NCBI RefSeq assembly: GCF_012935325.2
Contig: NZ_JABBYG020000015.1
Location: 1 to 64,000, forward strand
From: Paenibacillus sp. PL91
GTDB lineage: Bacteria > Bacillota > Bacilli > Paenibacillales > Paenibacillaceae
DNA: 64,000 nt
Reading direction: 5' to 3'
Shown here: piece by piece, positions 1 through 8,339 of the stretch
Position numbering within the stretch: the stretch's first letter is position 1
Layout: every line of letters begins with the position of its first letter
Notes under the pieces: generated by a model
What the model was told of the DNA's origin: nothing
What the model saw: the letters and a program-made list of their open reading frames with translations, nothing else
Database searches by the model: none
Translations under genes and position numbers: made by a program

Positions 1-157
1 GGGCGATTGGGTGCTCCGACAGCGGAAATAGATCTAGAAACTAGATCTATTGCTCACAAATTGGCTCGATTCACGGAGATAGGTCTAGAAAGTAGACCTA
101 TTTTAGACGCGCTGCCCACCAAATGAGCGATTGGACGCTCCGCCAGCGGAAAAAGGC
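1..157. repeat. Palindromic intergenic repeat, about 124-bp period, edge of array
   Basis: The motif gcgattgg..gctccg.cagcgg occurs at 3 and again at 127, giving a period of about 124 bp. Between the two copies lie two hairpins. One is AATAGATCTAG-AAA-CTAGATCTATT (27-51), a perfect 11-bp stem. The other is ATAGGTCTA-GAAAG-TAGACCTAT (81-103), a perfect 9-bp stem. Both hairpins recur in the array at 47506-48195. The array probably continues to the left of the window. No gene is supported here. Confidence 0.85.
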
Positions 158-183
158 AGCTCAAAATCAGATAAAAACAGAAA

Positions 184-231
184 AATGGCGGTACAGGAAT
201 AGCCAATAGCCACCTGCATCGCCATTTTTTC
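184..231 (-). terminator. Intrinsic terminator, downstream of cadA
   Basis: A TGGCG/CGCCA stem is extended by an inner TGCAGG/CCTGTA stem and flanked by A and T runs on both sides. It can end the leftward cadA transcript and would also work rightward. Confidence 0.75.
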
Positions 232-288
232 ATGTCACTCCATTCAAAGCGAGCTATTTCCACTTCTCCGCATATCTGCAAGATCGGA

Positions 289-2430
289 TTAACCCGCACC
301 AAGCCGTTTCTTGCCTTCGATTAAAATGGTCAAGCTCACCAGCGTAACAAATATAGTAGCTCCCATATCGGAGAGAATAGCGATCCATAAGGTGAGCCAT
401 CCGGGAATGGTAAGCAAGAGCGCGATTACTTTCAGCCCAAGCGAGACAATGATGTTGAACCGTATGACACGGTTTACCTTCTTCGCAATCGAAACGGCTT
501 CCGGAAGCCTGCCCAAATGATCCTGCATCAGGACGATGTCCGCTGTCTCGATTGCGCTATCCGTTCCTTTACCCATCGCAATGCCGAGCTGCGCGGAGGC
601 GAGAGCGGGAGCGTCATTAATACCGTCGCCAATCATAGCCACCGTATGTTTGGCAGACATCTCTTTAATCCGCTTCACTTTATCCTCGGGTAGCAGATTT
701 CCGTAAAATTCGGATACGCCTACTGCCGTGGCTACTTTCTCTGCGGTTTTCTGATGGTCGCCTGTCAGCATGACGGTGCTTGTAATGCCTAGCTTGTGCA
801 AAGCTGCGATTACAGATCGGCTTTCTTCCCGGATTTCGTCTGCTATGCCGAACATGCCAAGCACGTGTTGCTCGTCTGCGACGAGTACGAGGGTAAGGCC
901 TTCCTCTTTTAGTTGTTCAATGCGGCTTTGGATCGTATCTGGCATTGCAATGTGCCCGATGCTTTTTTCATTTCCGAGCCAGTACGTTTGACCGTTAACC
1001 TTCGCTTTCATTCCTCGACCTGATAGCGTCAGGATCTCATCCGGCTCAGGCACGGAGATTGTTCTGCTGTTTATTTCTTTCATTATGGCTTTCGCCAGCG
1101 GGTGGGAAGACGACTTCTCGATGGCACCGGCAACTTGGAAAAACCGTTCTTCGTCATAGCACTCCAGCTGCGCCACATGCGGCTCGCCCTTCGTTAATGT
1201 CCCTGTCTTGTCAAAAGCAAGCATATCTACTTTGCCAAGCTGCTCTAGGAACACGCCGCCTTTGACCAGCACGCCGTTCCGCGCGTTTCTCGTAATACCC
1301 GAAACAATCGCAATGGGAGAGGAAAGGATGAGAGCGCAAGGGCAGCCAACAATTAACACGGATAAGCCTTGATACAGCCATGTCATCCAATCTCCTTGAA
1401 AGAGGAGGGGAGGTATGAGCATAACAAAAGCCGCAGCAACCATAATAAGCGGTGTATAATATTTGGCGAATTTATTGATAAACAGTTCGGTTGGTGTTTT
1501 CGTCTCTTGAGCTTCCTGAACGAGATGCAATATTTTTGCCAAGGAGGAATCCTTGTATGCTTTATCGATACGGACAAGCAGAAGCCCTTCATTGTTGATG
1601 CTCCCGCCGTAAACGGGTTCACCGGACTCCTTCTCGACCGGAAGTGATTCGCCAGTAATAGCAGCTTCATTCACCGAGCTCTTTCCTTCTGAGACCATGC
1701 CGTCCGACGGGATTTTCTCTCCTGGCTTTATTTTCACGACGTCACCGACTTGTAGGGAGGCGATCGGAACGATGAGCTCTTGGCCGTTCTCCACCTTTAA
1801 AGCTTCCTTAGGGGCTACTTGGAGCAAAGCTTCCATAGAACGCCGTGCTTTCTCCATCCCATATCCTTCGAGCAGCTCATTAAGTCCGAACAAAATCGCA
1901 ACGAGCGTAGCTTCCTTCCATTCGCCAATGGCAACGGCACCTACTAACGCAATGGTCATTAAAGTATCGATATTAAATTTTAATTTAAATAGGTTTTTGA
2001 GTCCTCGGAAAAAGGTCGTGTAACCGCTAATGATCGTAGCGATCACATATAGGAGAATGACCGCTTGTTTGTCAAGAACGCCATCAAGCAGCAATGCCAC
2101 GGCATAAATTACGCCGGAAGCGATGAGCAATTTAAGCATTTTCCCATTGCCATCAGCATGGCTATGATCATGTCCAGCATGATCATGCCCATCATGAGCG
2201 TGATGGCTGTGACCATCTCCGGCATTCGATTCTGCGCCCGTTTCGATATAGGCATTGTCCGACTTTAATATCTTCTTGACTTCAGTCATGGAAATGTTCG
2301 GATTCACCGTTAATTTCGCTGAGTTATAGCTTAGCTTTGCATCGGCGCCATGCTCCAATTGTTTAATCTCTTCTTCCAATCGAAGGGCACAGCCGCCGCA
2401 AGAAAGTCCTTTTATTCGATATTCATTCAT
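289..2430 (-). CDS. cadA: Zn2+/Cd2+/Pb2+-exporting P1B-type ATPase
   Basis: A 713-residue heavy-metal efflux pump that uses ATP to drive divalent soft metals out across the cytoplasmic membrane. Domains in order: an HMA metal-binding domain with C11-G-G-C14; a His-rich linker with nine His between residues 74 and 91; transmembrane segments and actuator; the CPC membrane motif near residue 365; the phosphorylated Asp in DKTGTLTKG near 407; a SSSHPLAKA nucleotide-binding motif; GDGINDAP near 600; and a last membrane pair with K and SDMGA typical of the P1B-2 (Zn/Cd/Pb) group. The start at 2430 follows a GAAGGAT ribosome binding site; earlier in-frame codons lie upstream of that site. Its promoter overlaps an ArsR-type operator, and the likely sensor lies at 3894. 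Copper specificity is unlikely given the P1B-2 signatures; the exact metal is inferred. Confidence 0.95.
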   Translation of the reverse strand: MNEYRIKGLSCGGCALRLEEEIKQLEHGADAKLSYNSAKLTVNPNISMTEVKKILKSDNAYIETGAESNAGDGHSHHAHDGHDHAGHDHSHADGNGKMLKLLIASGVIYAVALLLDGVLDKQAVILLYVIATIISGYTTFFRGLKNLFKLKFNIDTLMTIALVGAVAIGEWKEATLVAILFGLNELLEGYGMEKARRSMEALLQVAPKEALKVENGQELIVPIASLQVGDVVKIKPGEKIPSDGMVSEGKSSVNEAAITGESLPVEKESGEPVYGGSINNEGLLLVRIDKAYKDSSLAKILHLVQEAQETKTPTELFINKFAKYYTPLIMVAAAFVMLIPPLLFQGDWMTWLYQGLSVLIVGCPCALILSSPIAIVSGITRNARNGVLVKGGVFLEQLGKVDMLAFDKTGTLTKGEPHVAQLECYDEERFFQVAGAIEKSSSHPLAKAIMKEINSRTISVPEPDEILTLSGRGMKAKVNGQTYWLGNEKSIGHIAMPDTIQSRIEQLKEEGLTLVLVADEQHVLGMFGIADEIREESRSVIAALHKLGITSTVMLTGDHQKTAEKVATAVGVSEFYGNLLPEDKVKRIKEMSAKHTVAMIGDGINDAPALASAQLGIAMGKGTDSAIETADIVLMQDHLGRLPEAVSIAKKVNRVIRFNIIVSLGLKVIALLLTIPGWLTLWIAILSDMGATIFVTLVSLTILIEGKKRLGAG

Positions 2431-2458
2431 AAGCGATCCTTCTTTCAAAATCAATATA

Positions 2459-2477
2459 TGAATACTTGCTCATATAA
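2459..2477. promoter_or_regulatory. Putative ArsR-family operator O1 over the cadA promoter
   Basis: TGAATACTTGCTCATATAA sits inside the dyad ATATGA-N8-TCATAT (2456-2475). It overlaps the -10 of the cadA promoter and matches 15 of 19 bases of the element at 3749. That position fits repression by an SmtB/CadC-type protein. Confidence 0.7.
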
Positions 2478-2502
2478 TATGCGAATCCCATATTTATGTC
2501 AA
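2474..2502 (-). promoter_or_regulatory. Sigma-A promoter of cadA
   Basis: Read on the minus strand: TTGACA (2502-2497), a 17-bp spacer, TATTAT (2479-2474). Transcription would start just inside operator O1, about 35 nt before the cadA start codon. Confidence 0.75.
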
Positions 2503-2532
2503 ACTTATTCTTCCCCACTTGAAAATAAAAAC

Positions 2533-2573
2533 AAAAAAACCATCGAGCTGTTTCTAAGAAACAGTCCGATGGT
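2533..2573 (-). terminator. Intrinsic terminator after copD-like gene
   Basis: The stem is CCATCG..CTGTTTCT-TAG-AAACAG..CGATGG on the minus strand, followed by seven Ts. It separates the CopD-like gene from cadA, so cadA depends on its own promoter. Confidence 0.85.
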
Positions 2574-2605
2574 ATCCTATTCGCCGCAAATGACATTTGG
2601 TTCCT

Positions 2606-3697
2606 TTACTTAACAGACAAAAGAATACCGAGGAACGGCAGCAGAATGCCGATAATCGCCATGATGACAAATAAGCCGCGTTTATCTTTTTTATATAATG
2701 GAATCAGCACTGCCAAAGCGATGAGCCCAAGCGCGATCATCGCAAGCTGCGCAAAGCCCCAGCTCCATTGAAGATCTAAGCTCTGAACATTGCCATGCAG
2801 CCATTTAAATAACGGAGAAGGAGAGGGAAGCTCAAACTCGTCTTCATGCGGAGGCTCCTGTACACCCATAAATGCTGTTATGATAAGGACAGCAAGGGCA
2901 ACAAACGTTTCAAGGCGAAGCCACCAGAGCAGCCTGCGCTTATCTGTCCCATTGTTCGTTAGCTTCGATAGAAAGCCATTCATAAAACCAAGAAGGAGAA
3001 GCGGCAAAAAAACGAGATGCTTAAGCAGGAGCGCTTCACCGTAATTGATGCCCCATGAATCGATATATCCTTCAACGATGAGCGACATCATCACTAATCC
3101 AGCGGCAATGATAACCATCATGCTAACAATCGATAGAGGCGTAAACCACCGGGTAAAAGCTTTCCAATTCAATTCACCCCTTGTGAACCACGCAGCCAAG
3201 ATGAGCGTTCCAAGCCAAATGGAAACCGCAGCGACATGAAGGGCTTGGGAGAGAAGTCCCCATACGGCAGAAAAGCCGGTAGGGTGGCTTGCCCAGCCGT
3301 GAGCAACAATACTGCATACCCATGCGATGGCAAGCAGCCACTTGGTCCACTTTTGCTGGAAACCGACTAATACGGTGATCATATACATGACGGTACAGAT
3401 GATAAGGTTCCAGATCCAGGCGTTTCCGTAGTTGTAATCCTTTAATACAATGAGCAAAATTTGAACAAAAGACATATTTTCAGCAAAATCCCTAAGGATA
3501 ACGGTCGTTCGTATAATGGAGATGAACGAGAATAACGGAATGCCTAGAATGGCATATTGGAATAAGTCCAATGGGTATTTGATGGCTGGTTTCGAGCGGT
3601 CAGGAATGAATTGAAGCAATAAATATCCACCGGTAAAGGCAAAGGACAAATAAAGCAGCGTTTCAAAAAAGTAAATATACAAGTGTACCAGCTCCAA
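2606..3697 (-). CDS. CopD-domain integral membrane protein
   Basis: About 363 residues, almost entirely hydrophobic, with roughly eight to nine predicted membrane helices. The layout and motifs such as SHPTGFSAVWGLLSQALHV and SIWLGTLI fit the CopD family, copper-resistance or copper-import membrane proteins related to the YcnJ C-terminus. No N-terminal CopC domain is present. The first in-frame start is TTG at 3697 without a clear ribosome binding site. A TTG five codons later (3682) has GGAG nine bases upstream and may be the true start. The gene lies between cadA and the ArsR sensor, has its own promoter, and carries an operator-like element matching the one at cadA, so it is probably part of the same metal regulon. 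Its substrate is not evident from sequence. Confidence 0.8.
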   Translation of the reverse strand: MELVHLYIYFFETLLYLSFAFTGGYLLLQFIPDRSKPAIKYPLDLFQYAILGIPLFSFISIIRTTVILRDFAENMSFVQILLIVLKDYNYGNAWIWNLIICTVMYMITVLVGFQQKWTKWLLAIAWVCSIVAHGWASHPTGFSAVWGLLSQALHVAAVSIWLGTLILAAWFTRGELNWKAFTRWFTPLSIVSMMVIIAAGLVMMSLIVEGYIDSWGINYGEALLLKHLVFLPLLLLGFMNGFLSKLTNNGTDKRRLLWWLRLETFVALAVLIITAFMGVQEPPHEDEFELPSPSPLFKWLHGNVQSLDLQWSWGFAQLAMIALGLIALAVLIPLYKKDKRGLFVIMAIIGILLPFLGILLSVK

Positions 3698-3725
3698 ATA
3701 CCATTATGATGGTTAGTTTAAGTGA

Positions 3726-3767
3726 ATCATATCACAGCTTTAAACAAGTGAATGTATGCTCATATGA
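3726..3767 (-). promoter_or_regulatory. copD-like promoter with ArsR-type operator O2
   Basis: The minus strand has a -10 TATGAT (3731-3726) and a weak -35 CATTCA (3754-3749) 17 bp away. TGAATGTATGCTCATATGA (3749-3767) covers the -35 and matches 15 of 19 bases of the element over the cadA promoter. Confidence 0.55.
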
Positions 3768-3852
3768 CAAATGGTTGAAAATTGTGGCGCAGCCAAACGC
3801 AATAAGCGCTTGGATCGCTTGATCAAGACTGCTTTATACGTAATCTTTCTGA

Positions 3853-3858
3853 TATAAT
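3853..3858 (+). promoter_or_regulatory. -10 box of the arsR-family gene
   Basis: A perfect TATAAT about 35 nt before the start codon. The -35 region is poor. It is about 90 bp from operator O2, so autoregulation through that element is not obvious. Confidence 0.5.
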
Positions 3859-3893
3859 GGGAAGCATGAACATAAAGGCGGTGGCAAAAAGAG

Positions 3894-4259
3894 ATGGATC
3901 GAGTTGTGGAGGAACAATGCGACGATACGTGTTTAGGCACCGATATGAATCAAAATGTGTTGAATCAAGCAAAGCTGCAGGAGCAAACGGCGGTTGATTT
4001 GGCTGAACTGTTTAAAGCGTTAGGTGATCCTACAAGGGTAAAAATGATACATGCTTTGCTGAATAATGAGCTATGCGTTCATGATCTATGTGTCGTACTT
4101 AGCATGGCTCAGTCCGCAGTATCTCATCAGCTTCGCTATTTGCGCAATGTGAGAATCGTGAAGCGACGTAAGGAAGGCAAGACCGTTTACTATTCGATTG
4201 ATGATGACCATGTCAAAGAGATTTTTGTTCAAACCTTAAAGCATTTGGAACACGCTTAA
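3894..4259 (+). CDS. ArsR/SmtB-family metal-sensing repressor (CadC/CzrA-like)
   Basis: A 121-residue winged-helix repressor that should leave DNA when it binds metal. The core runs from LFKALGDPTRVKMIHAL through the recognition helix (MAQSAVSHQLRYLR, 71-84) to the wing (RKEGKTVYYSI). It carries ligands for both known site types. The alpha3N-type set is C9 and C13 in the N-terminal arm plus C61 in ELCVHDLC, as in CadC. The alpha5 set is D104, H106, H117 and H120, the D-x-H-x10-H-xx-H pattern of CzrA/SmtB. This fits Zn/Cd/Pb sensing and control of the adjacent cadA and copD-like genes. The start at 3894 is preceded by a purine-rich stretch but not an ideal ribosome binding site; M18 is an alternative that would remove C9 and C13. 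Confidence 0.9.
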   Translation: MDRVVEEQCDDTCLGTDMNQNVLNQAKLQEQTAVDLAELFKALGDPTRVKMIHALLNNELCVHDLCVVLSMAQSAVSHQLRYLRNVRIVKRRKEGKTVYYSIDDDHVKEIFVQTLKHLEHA

Positions 4260-4263
4260 GCGC

Positions 4264-4305
4264 AAAGAGTAACTGTATGTAAATACGGATACTCTTTTTT
4301 TTGTG
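4264..4305 (+). terminator. Intrinsic terminator of the arsR-family gene
   Basis: Nested stem AAAGAGT..CTGTAT-gtaa-ATACGG..ACTCTTT followed by eight Ts, immediately after the stop codon. Confidence 0.9.
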
Positions 4306-4715
4306 CTTTTTGGTCACTTATACAAAAGGAGGGCGCTGCATTTTTCATTTGGCTAAAGCTGCTACGTAAATTTTATGAAAACGCATACATGTAATTCTTG
4401 ATTCCTCCGTTTTCGCCGCCTCAGAGGGCATGTCTAGCGCTTTCAAAGCGATTGGTATATTTTGCGGATGCAGTAAAATCAATGGTTTTCGGACAAAAAT
4501 GACACATAATCGATATTGTCAGAATAGTCGAACTAGTCATTTTCGTCCTATTTCCTCATAAGAGTTATGCGCTTTCATGTAGAAATGAAAACGACATATT
4601 TACGGGGTTTCCTATTGTAGGCTATCGTTGTGAATGTAAGCGGTAGCATTAACGGAAACCTAATCGACAAGTACAAACAAGAGCAACAATTACGAAACCA
4701 GGAAGGAGTGATTCT
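4306..4715. other. Intergenic control region upstream of sugar transporter
   Basis: This 410-base AT-rich stretch has no convincing coding sequence. It holds the cre-like site at 4635 and presumably the transporter promoter. No riboswitch-like structure was recognised. Confidence 0.6.
4635..4648. promoter_or_regulatory. Putative CcpA cre site
   Basis: TGTAAGCGGTAGCA matches the cre consensus TGWAANCGNTNWCA at 13 of 14 positions. It lies about 70 bp before the first permease gene, consistent with carbon catabolite control. Confidence 0.55.
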
Positions 4716-5678
4716 ATGCAAGAGGTTAAACGTTTTGCAACGGGCAGCATGCTGAAAGAGCCGGGTAAGATGAAGAACAGAATGGGAAAAAGGCTGCTTC
4801 AAAACTGGGAGCTGTATCTATTCATTGCCCCCGCCTTTTTCTACTTTCTTATATTCTCGTATCTTCCGATGTACGGCATACAAATTGCATTCAAAAACTT
4901 TATACCGACAAAAGGGATCTTAGGAAGCCCTTGGGTAGGTTTTGATCATTTTGTCCGATTTTTTGATTCTTATTACTTTTGGGACTTGATATGGAACACT
5001 TTGAGCATTAGCCTGTATGAATTGGCTGTCGGGTTCCCGATTCCGATTATTCTGGCTCTGGCCTTCAATGAGATTAGGGGCGGGTTCTTTAAGAAGATGG
5101 CTCAGACCGTCACTTATGCGCCGCATTTCATTTCAGTCGTCGTGATGGCGGGCATGATTATTACTTTCCTATCGCCTTCGTCAGGAATTGTCACGCATTT
5201 GCTTGAATGGCTTGGGTTTGACGCACCTGATTTTCTGACTGATCCTAGATGGTTCAAAACGATGTATGTGCTATCAGGTGTATGGCAAAGCGCCGGTTGG
5301 GGTACCATCATTTATTTAGCTGCGCTTTCAGGAGTAGATCCTGGGCTGCATGAGGCAGCGATTATTGACGGCGCTTCCCGCTTCCAACGCGTACGTCATA
5401 TCAACATTCCAACGATTGTCCCAACGATGACCATATTATTAATTCTAAATATGGGAAGTCTGCTAGGGGTAGGGTTTGAGAAAATTTTATTGCTGCAAAA
5501 CTCGCTGAATATGGGAGCGTCTGATGTAATTTCAACTTTCGTGTACCGTTCAGGACTTGTAGATGCCCAGTACAGCTTCTCCACCGCTATCGGCTTGTTC
5601 AATTCTGTCATTAATGCGTTTGTGTTAGTTGTTGTGAATCAGATTGTAAGACGTACCAATGAAAACAGCTTGTGGTAA
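4716..5678 (+). CDS. Sugar ABC transporter permease, LplB type
   Basis: A 320-residue inner-membrane subunit of a CUT1-type importer. After a charged N-terminal stretch (about 1-28) come six predicted helices. The cytoplasmic EAA loop reads EAAIIDGASRFQRVRHINIP around residues 210-230, the contact site for the ATPase. The start follows AGGAAGGAG. It is first in a three-gene operon with a second permease (gap about 18 bases) and a binding lipoprotein. No ATPase is encoded, so a shared MsmX-type ATPase elsewhere is inferred. LplB/YtcP-type transporters usually take up oligosaccharides; the substrate cannot be read from sequence. Confidence 0.92.
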   Translation: MQEVKRFATGSMLKEPGKMKNRMGKRLLQNWELYLFIAPAFFYFLIFSYLPMYGIQIAFKNFIPTKGILGSPWVGFDHFVRFFDSYYFWDLIWNTLSISLYELAVGFPIPIILALAFNEIRGGFFKKMAQTVTYAPHFISVVVMAGMIITFLSPSSGIVTHLLEWLGFDAPDFLTDPRWFKTMYVLSGVWQSAGWGTIIYLAALSGVDPGLHEAAIIDGASRFQRVRHINIPTIVPTMTILLILNMGSLLGVGFEKILLLQNSLNMGASDVISTFVYRSGLVDAQYSFSTAIGLFNSVINAFVLVVVNQIVRRTNENSLW

Positions 5679-5696
5679 AAGAAGGGGGTGCGACCG

Positions 5697-6605
5697 ATGA
5701 CTAGCGCCGTTAAAGAGAGCGGACGGGACAAAGTGTTTCTCATTTGCAACTATATCTATGTGTTCTTGGCTTTTATTGTCGTAGCCTATCCTGTCATTTA
5801 TATGATCAGCGCTTCGATAAGCGATCCGAAGTTAGTCGGTTCAGGCGAGATGTGGCTGTGGCCCAAAGGCATAACGTTCGAAGGCTACCAGAGAGTGTTC
5901 CAGAACTCGAGCATATGGACCGGATACGGCAACACCATCCTCTATACGGTGGTAGGCACGACGATCAATTTATTGGTTACGCTGCCAGCGGCCTACGCGC
6001 TAAGCCGCAAGGATTTTATGGGACGCAACTTTTTTATGGGCATGTTCATGGTTACGATGTTCTTCGGCGGCGGCCTTGTGCCAACCTATTTGCTCGTCAA
6101 GGAGCTCGGAATGGTCGATACGATGTGGGCGATTGTCATACCGTCAGCCGCATCGATCTGGAACATTATCGTAGCCCGTACGTTTTTTCAATCCTCGATT
6201 CCGAAAGAGCTGCAAGAGGCTGCACAGATTGACGGCTGCACGAACCTGCGGCTGTTCATGAAAATTATTTTGCCGCTGTCGATGCCGATCATTGCCGTTA
6301 TGGCTTTGTTCTACGGCGTAGGCAACTGGAACAGCTACTTCTCGGCGCTTATTTATTTGAACGATGCTGCGAAATACCCGCTGCAGCTTGTCCTGCGCCA
6401 GATTCTTGTTCTGCAGGAGATGTCGGCCCAAGGCGGGGGCGCACTCGATGCGGCAAGCGCGTCTGCTCTCAACAATAAGGCAGAGATCGCTTCGCTGGTG
6501 AAGTACGCCGTTATTATCGTTGCGACAGCGCCGATTATCGCGATTTACCCGTTCCTTCAGCGTTACTTTGTGCAAGGTGTCATGATTGGCTCCGTAAAGG
6601 GCTGA
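5697..6605 (+). CDS. Sugar ABC transporter permease, LplC/YtcP type
   Basis: A 302-residue second permease of the CUT1-type importer with six predicted helices. The EAA loop (EAAQIDGCTNLRLF) is near residue 180, and the C-terminus QRYFVQGVMIGSVKG is characteristic of this subfamily. ATG at 5697 lies eight bases after GAAGGGGG; the in-frame GTG at 5688 overlaps that ribosome binding site and is unlikely. It pairs with the preceding permease to form the membrane channel. Confidence 0.92.
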   Translation: MTSAVKESGRDKVFLICNYIYVFLAFIVVAYPVIYMISASISDPKLVGSGEMWLWPKGITFEGYQRVFQNSSIWTGYGNTILYTVVGTTINLLVTLPAAYALSRKDFMGRNFFMGMFMVTMFFGGGLVPTYLLVKELGMVDTMWAIVIPSAASIWNIIVARTFFQSSIPKELQEAAQIDGCTNLRLFMKIILPLSMPIIAVMALFYGVGNWNSYFSALIYLNDAAKYPLQLVLRQILVLQEMSAQGGGALDAASASALNNKAEIASLVKYAVIIVATAPIIAIYPFLQRYFVQGVMIGSVKG

Positions 6606-6647
6606 TCTTGCTCATAAATGATATGAAAAAAGGGAGAGGGTTTTTGG

Positions 6648-8261
6648 ATGAAAAAGCTACAGAAAGCATCTTCGGTATTGCTTAGCCTCACGCTGCTTAT
6701 CTCCGTACTAACAGCTTGTGGTTCCGCGAATGAGGAGGGGAAAACAAACGGAAACAATGCTGGCACAGAAAAGACACCAACCAATGAAGCGAAAGGTGTC
6801 AGCAAAGACGGATTTCCTGTCGTAAGCGAACCGATTACGCTCAAGATGATGTCTCAGGATGTCGGTGTCGCGGATTGGAACAAGATGCCTGTTCTACAAG
6901 AGATGGAGAAATTGACAGGCATTAAGCTGGAATTCCAGAACGCCCCGCTTGACAGCTTTGCCACCAAGAAGAACCTTGTATTTGCAAGCGGCGATTTGCC
7001 GGATATGTTCTATGCAGCAGATCTTAAACCAGCAGAGCAAGTGACTTACGGCTCGCAGGGCGTTCTTATCCCTCTAGAAAAATATATTGATGAGGGCTAT
7101 GCGCCTAATATCAAAAAAATCTTCGATGATCATCCCGAAATACGCAAGTCCTTCACAACGCCAGACGGTCATATTTATGCGCTGCCTACGGTCGATTTGG
7201 CAGCAGTATGGTACCGCGGCCCGATGTGGTACAACGGTAAATTCCTCAAATCTCTTGGGGCATCAGAGCCTAAGACAACAGAAGAGCTATATGCTTATCT
7301 GAAGCGCGTTAAGGACGAAGATGCCAATGGAAATGGGAAAAAGGATGAAATTCCGCTCACTTCCGTTAAACTGAATGATTTGCGTATGTACTTCCTTGGC
7401 TTCTGGGGCATTTATGATGAGGTCGTTTACGCAGATAAGGATGGCAAAGTGCATTATACACCGCAAGAAGAAGGCTACAAAGGATATTTGACCTTCCTGA
7501 ACCGTCTATGGAAAGAGGAGCTGCTCGACCATGAGACATTCTCACAGACGGATGAGCAGAAGAAAGCGAAAGGGAAAAACAATCAAATCGCTGTGTTCAA
7601 CGACTATTTCCCTTACTTCACGCTAGGCGGCGAGCCAAGCGAGGAAAACCCGCTGATGACGCCTGTGAAAAGCGAAATCGCTGACTCACCGGTTTACGGC
7701 AAGCACCCTGGTATATCGGCAAACGGCACCTTTGCGATCACAAGCAGCAATCCAGCTCCAGAGGCAACGATGCGCTGGGTAGATTACCTGTACAGCTATG
7801 AAGGCGCTACGTTGTTCGGCCAAGGTCCAGAAAACCTGCTGTGGAAATATAAGGACAAGGAAAAACACGAGAAAGAATGGCTTCCGGTTCCAGGCGGCGG
7901 CGACCGTGAAGAATACCGCGGTACGATTACGCCAAACTACGGCATTCTTACGCCGGGCATGAATTCAAGCGAGCTTTCAATTGGGCTTCGGAGCGACTTT
8001 GATTTATGGATCGATAAGCAAAATGAAGAAAAGCTGGTGCCAATCGCCAAAGCGCCATTCCCTAACGTTTACTTGACGAATGAAGAGCAAACCGAAGCTT
8101 CAACTTTGTTATCCGATCTGAACACTTACGTTCAACAGATGGAAGCTAAGTTCGTAACGGGACAAGAATCGCTGTCCAATTGGGACAAGTATTTAGAGCA
8201 AATTAAAAAAATGGGCGGGGACCGTATCGCTGAGCTTTATCAAAGCGCTTACGACAGATAA
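6648..8261 (+). CDS. Extracellular solute-binding lipoprotein (LipO/YtcQ-like)
   Basis: A 537-residue binding protein with a lipoprotein signal peptide: MKK start, hydrophobic core, lipobox L21-T-A-C24. A short Glu/Asn/Lys-rich linker follows, then a large two-lobe binding fold (TLKMMSQDVG at the mature start). The length of more than 500 residues is typical of the LplA/LipO group of oligosaccharide-binding proteins. It would be anchored outside the membrane and deliver sugar to the two permeases encoded just upstream. A strong bidirectional terminator follows. Confidence 0.9.
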   Translation: MKKLQKASSVLLSLTLLISVLTACGSANEEGKTNGNNAGTEKTPTNEAKGVSKDGFPVVSEPITLKMMSQDVGVADWNKMPVLQEMEKLTGIKLEFQNAPLDSFATKKNLVFASGDLPDMFYAADLKPAEQVTYGSQGVLIPLEKYIDEGYAPNIKKIFDDHPEIRKSFTTPDGHIYALPTVDLAAVWYRGPMWYNGKFLKSLGASEPKTTEELYAYLKRVKDEDANGNGKKDEIPLTSVKLNDLRMYFLGFWGIYDEVVYADKDGKVHYTPQEEGYKGYLTFLNRLWKEELLDHETFSQTDEQKKAKGKNNQIAVFNDYFPYFTLGGEPSEENPLMTPVKSEIADSPVYGKHPGISANGTFAITSSNPAPEATMRWVDYLYSYEGATLFGQGPENLLWKYKDKEKHEKEWLPVPGGGDREEYRGTITPNYGILTPGMNSSELSIGLRSDFDLWIDKQNEEKLVPIAKAPFPNVYLTNEEQTEASTLLSDLNTYVQQMEAKFVTGQESLSNWDKYLEQIKKMGGDRIAELYQSAYDR

Positions 8262-8302
8262 GGGCAGAGCAAATAACCGTACATGGGCATGAAACAAAAA
8301 TA

Positions 8303-8335
8303 ACCCGGTCATGCGAAATCATGACCGGGTGTTGT
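8303..8335. terminator. Bidirectional intrinsic terminator
   Basis: A perfect 11-bp stem ACCCGGTCATG-cgaaat-CATGACCGGGT lies between two convergent genes. T-rich sequence follows rightward and an A-rich stretch lies on the other side. Confidence 0.85.
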
Positions 8336-8339
8336 TTTG

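Noticed and set aside
54..302. 82-residue leftward frame at the window start
   Set aside because: It crosses the hairpin repeat and the cadA terminator and has no ribosome binding site.
4306..4715. Riboswitch or T-box upstream of the first sugar transporter
   Set aside because: No conserved riboswitch or T-box core and no terminator/anti-terminator pair was recognised; only a cre-like site.
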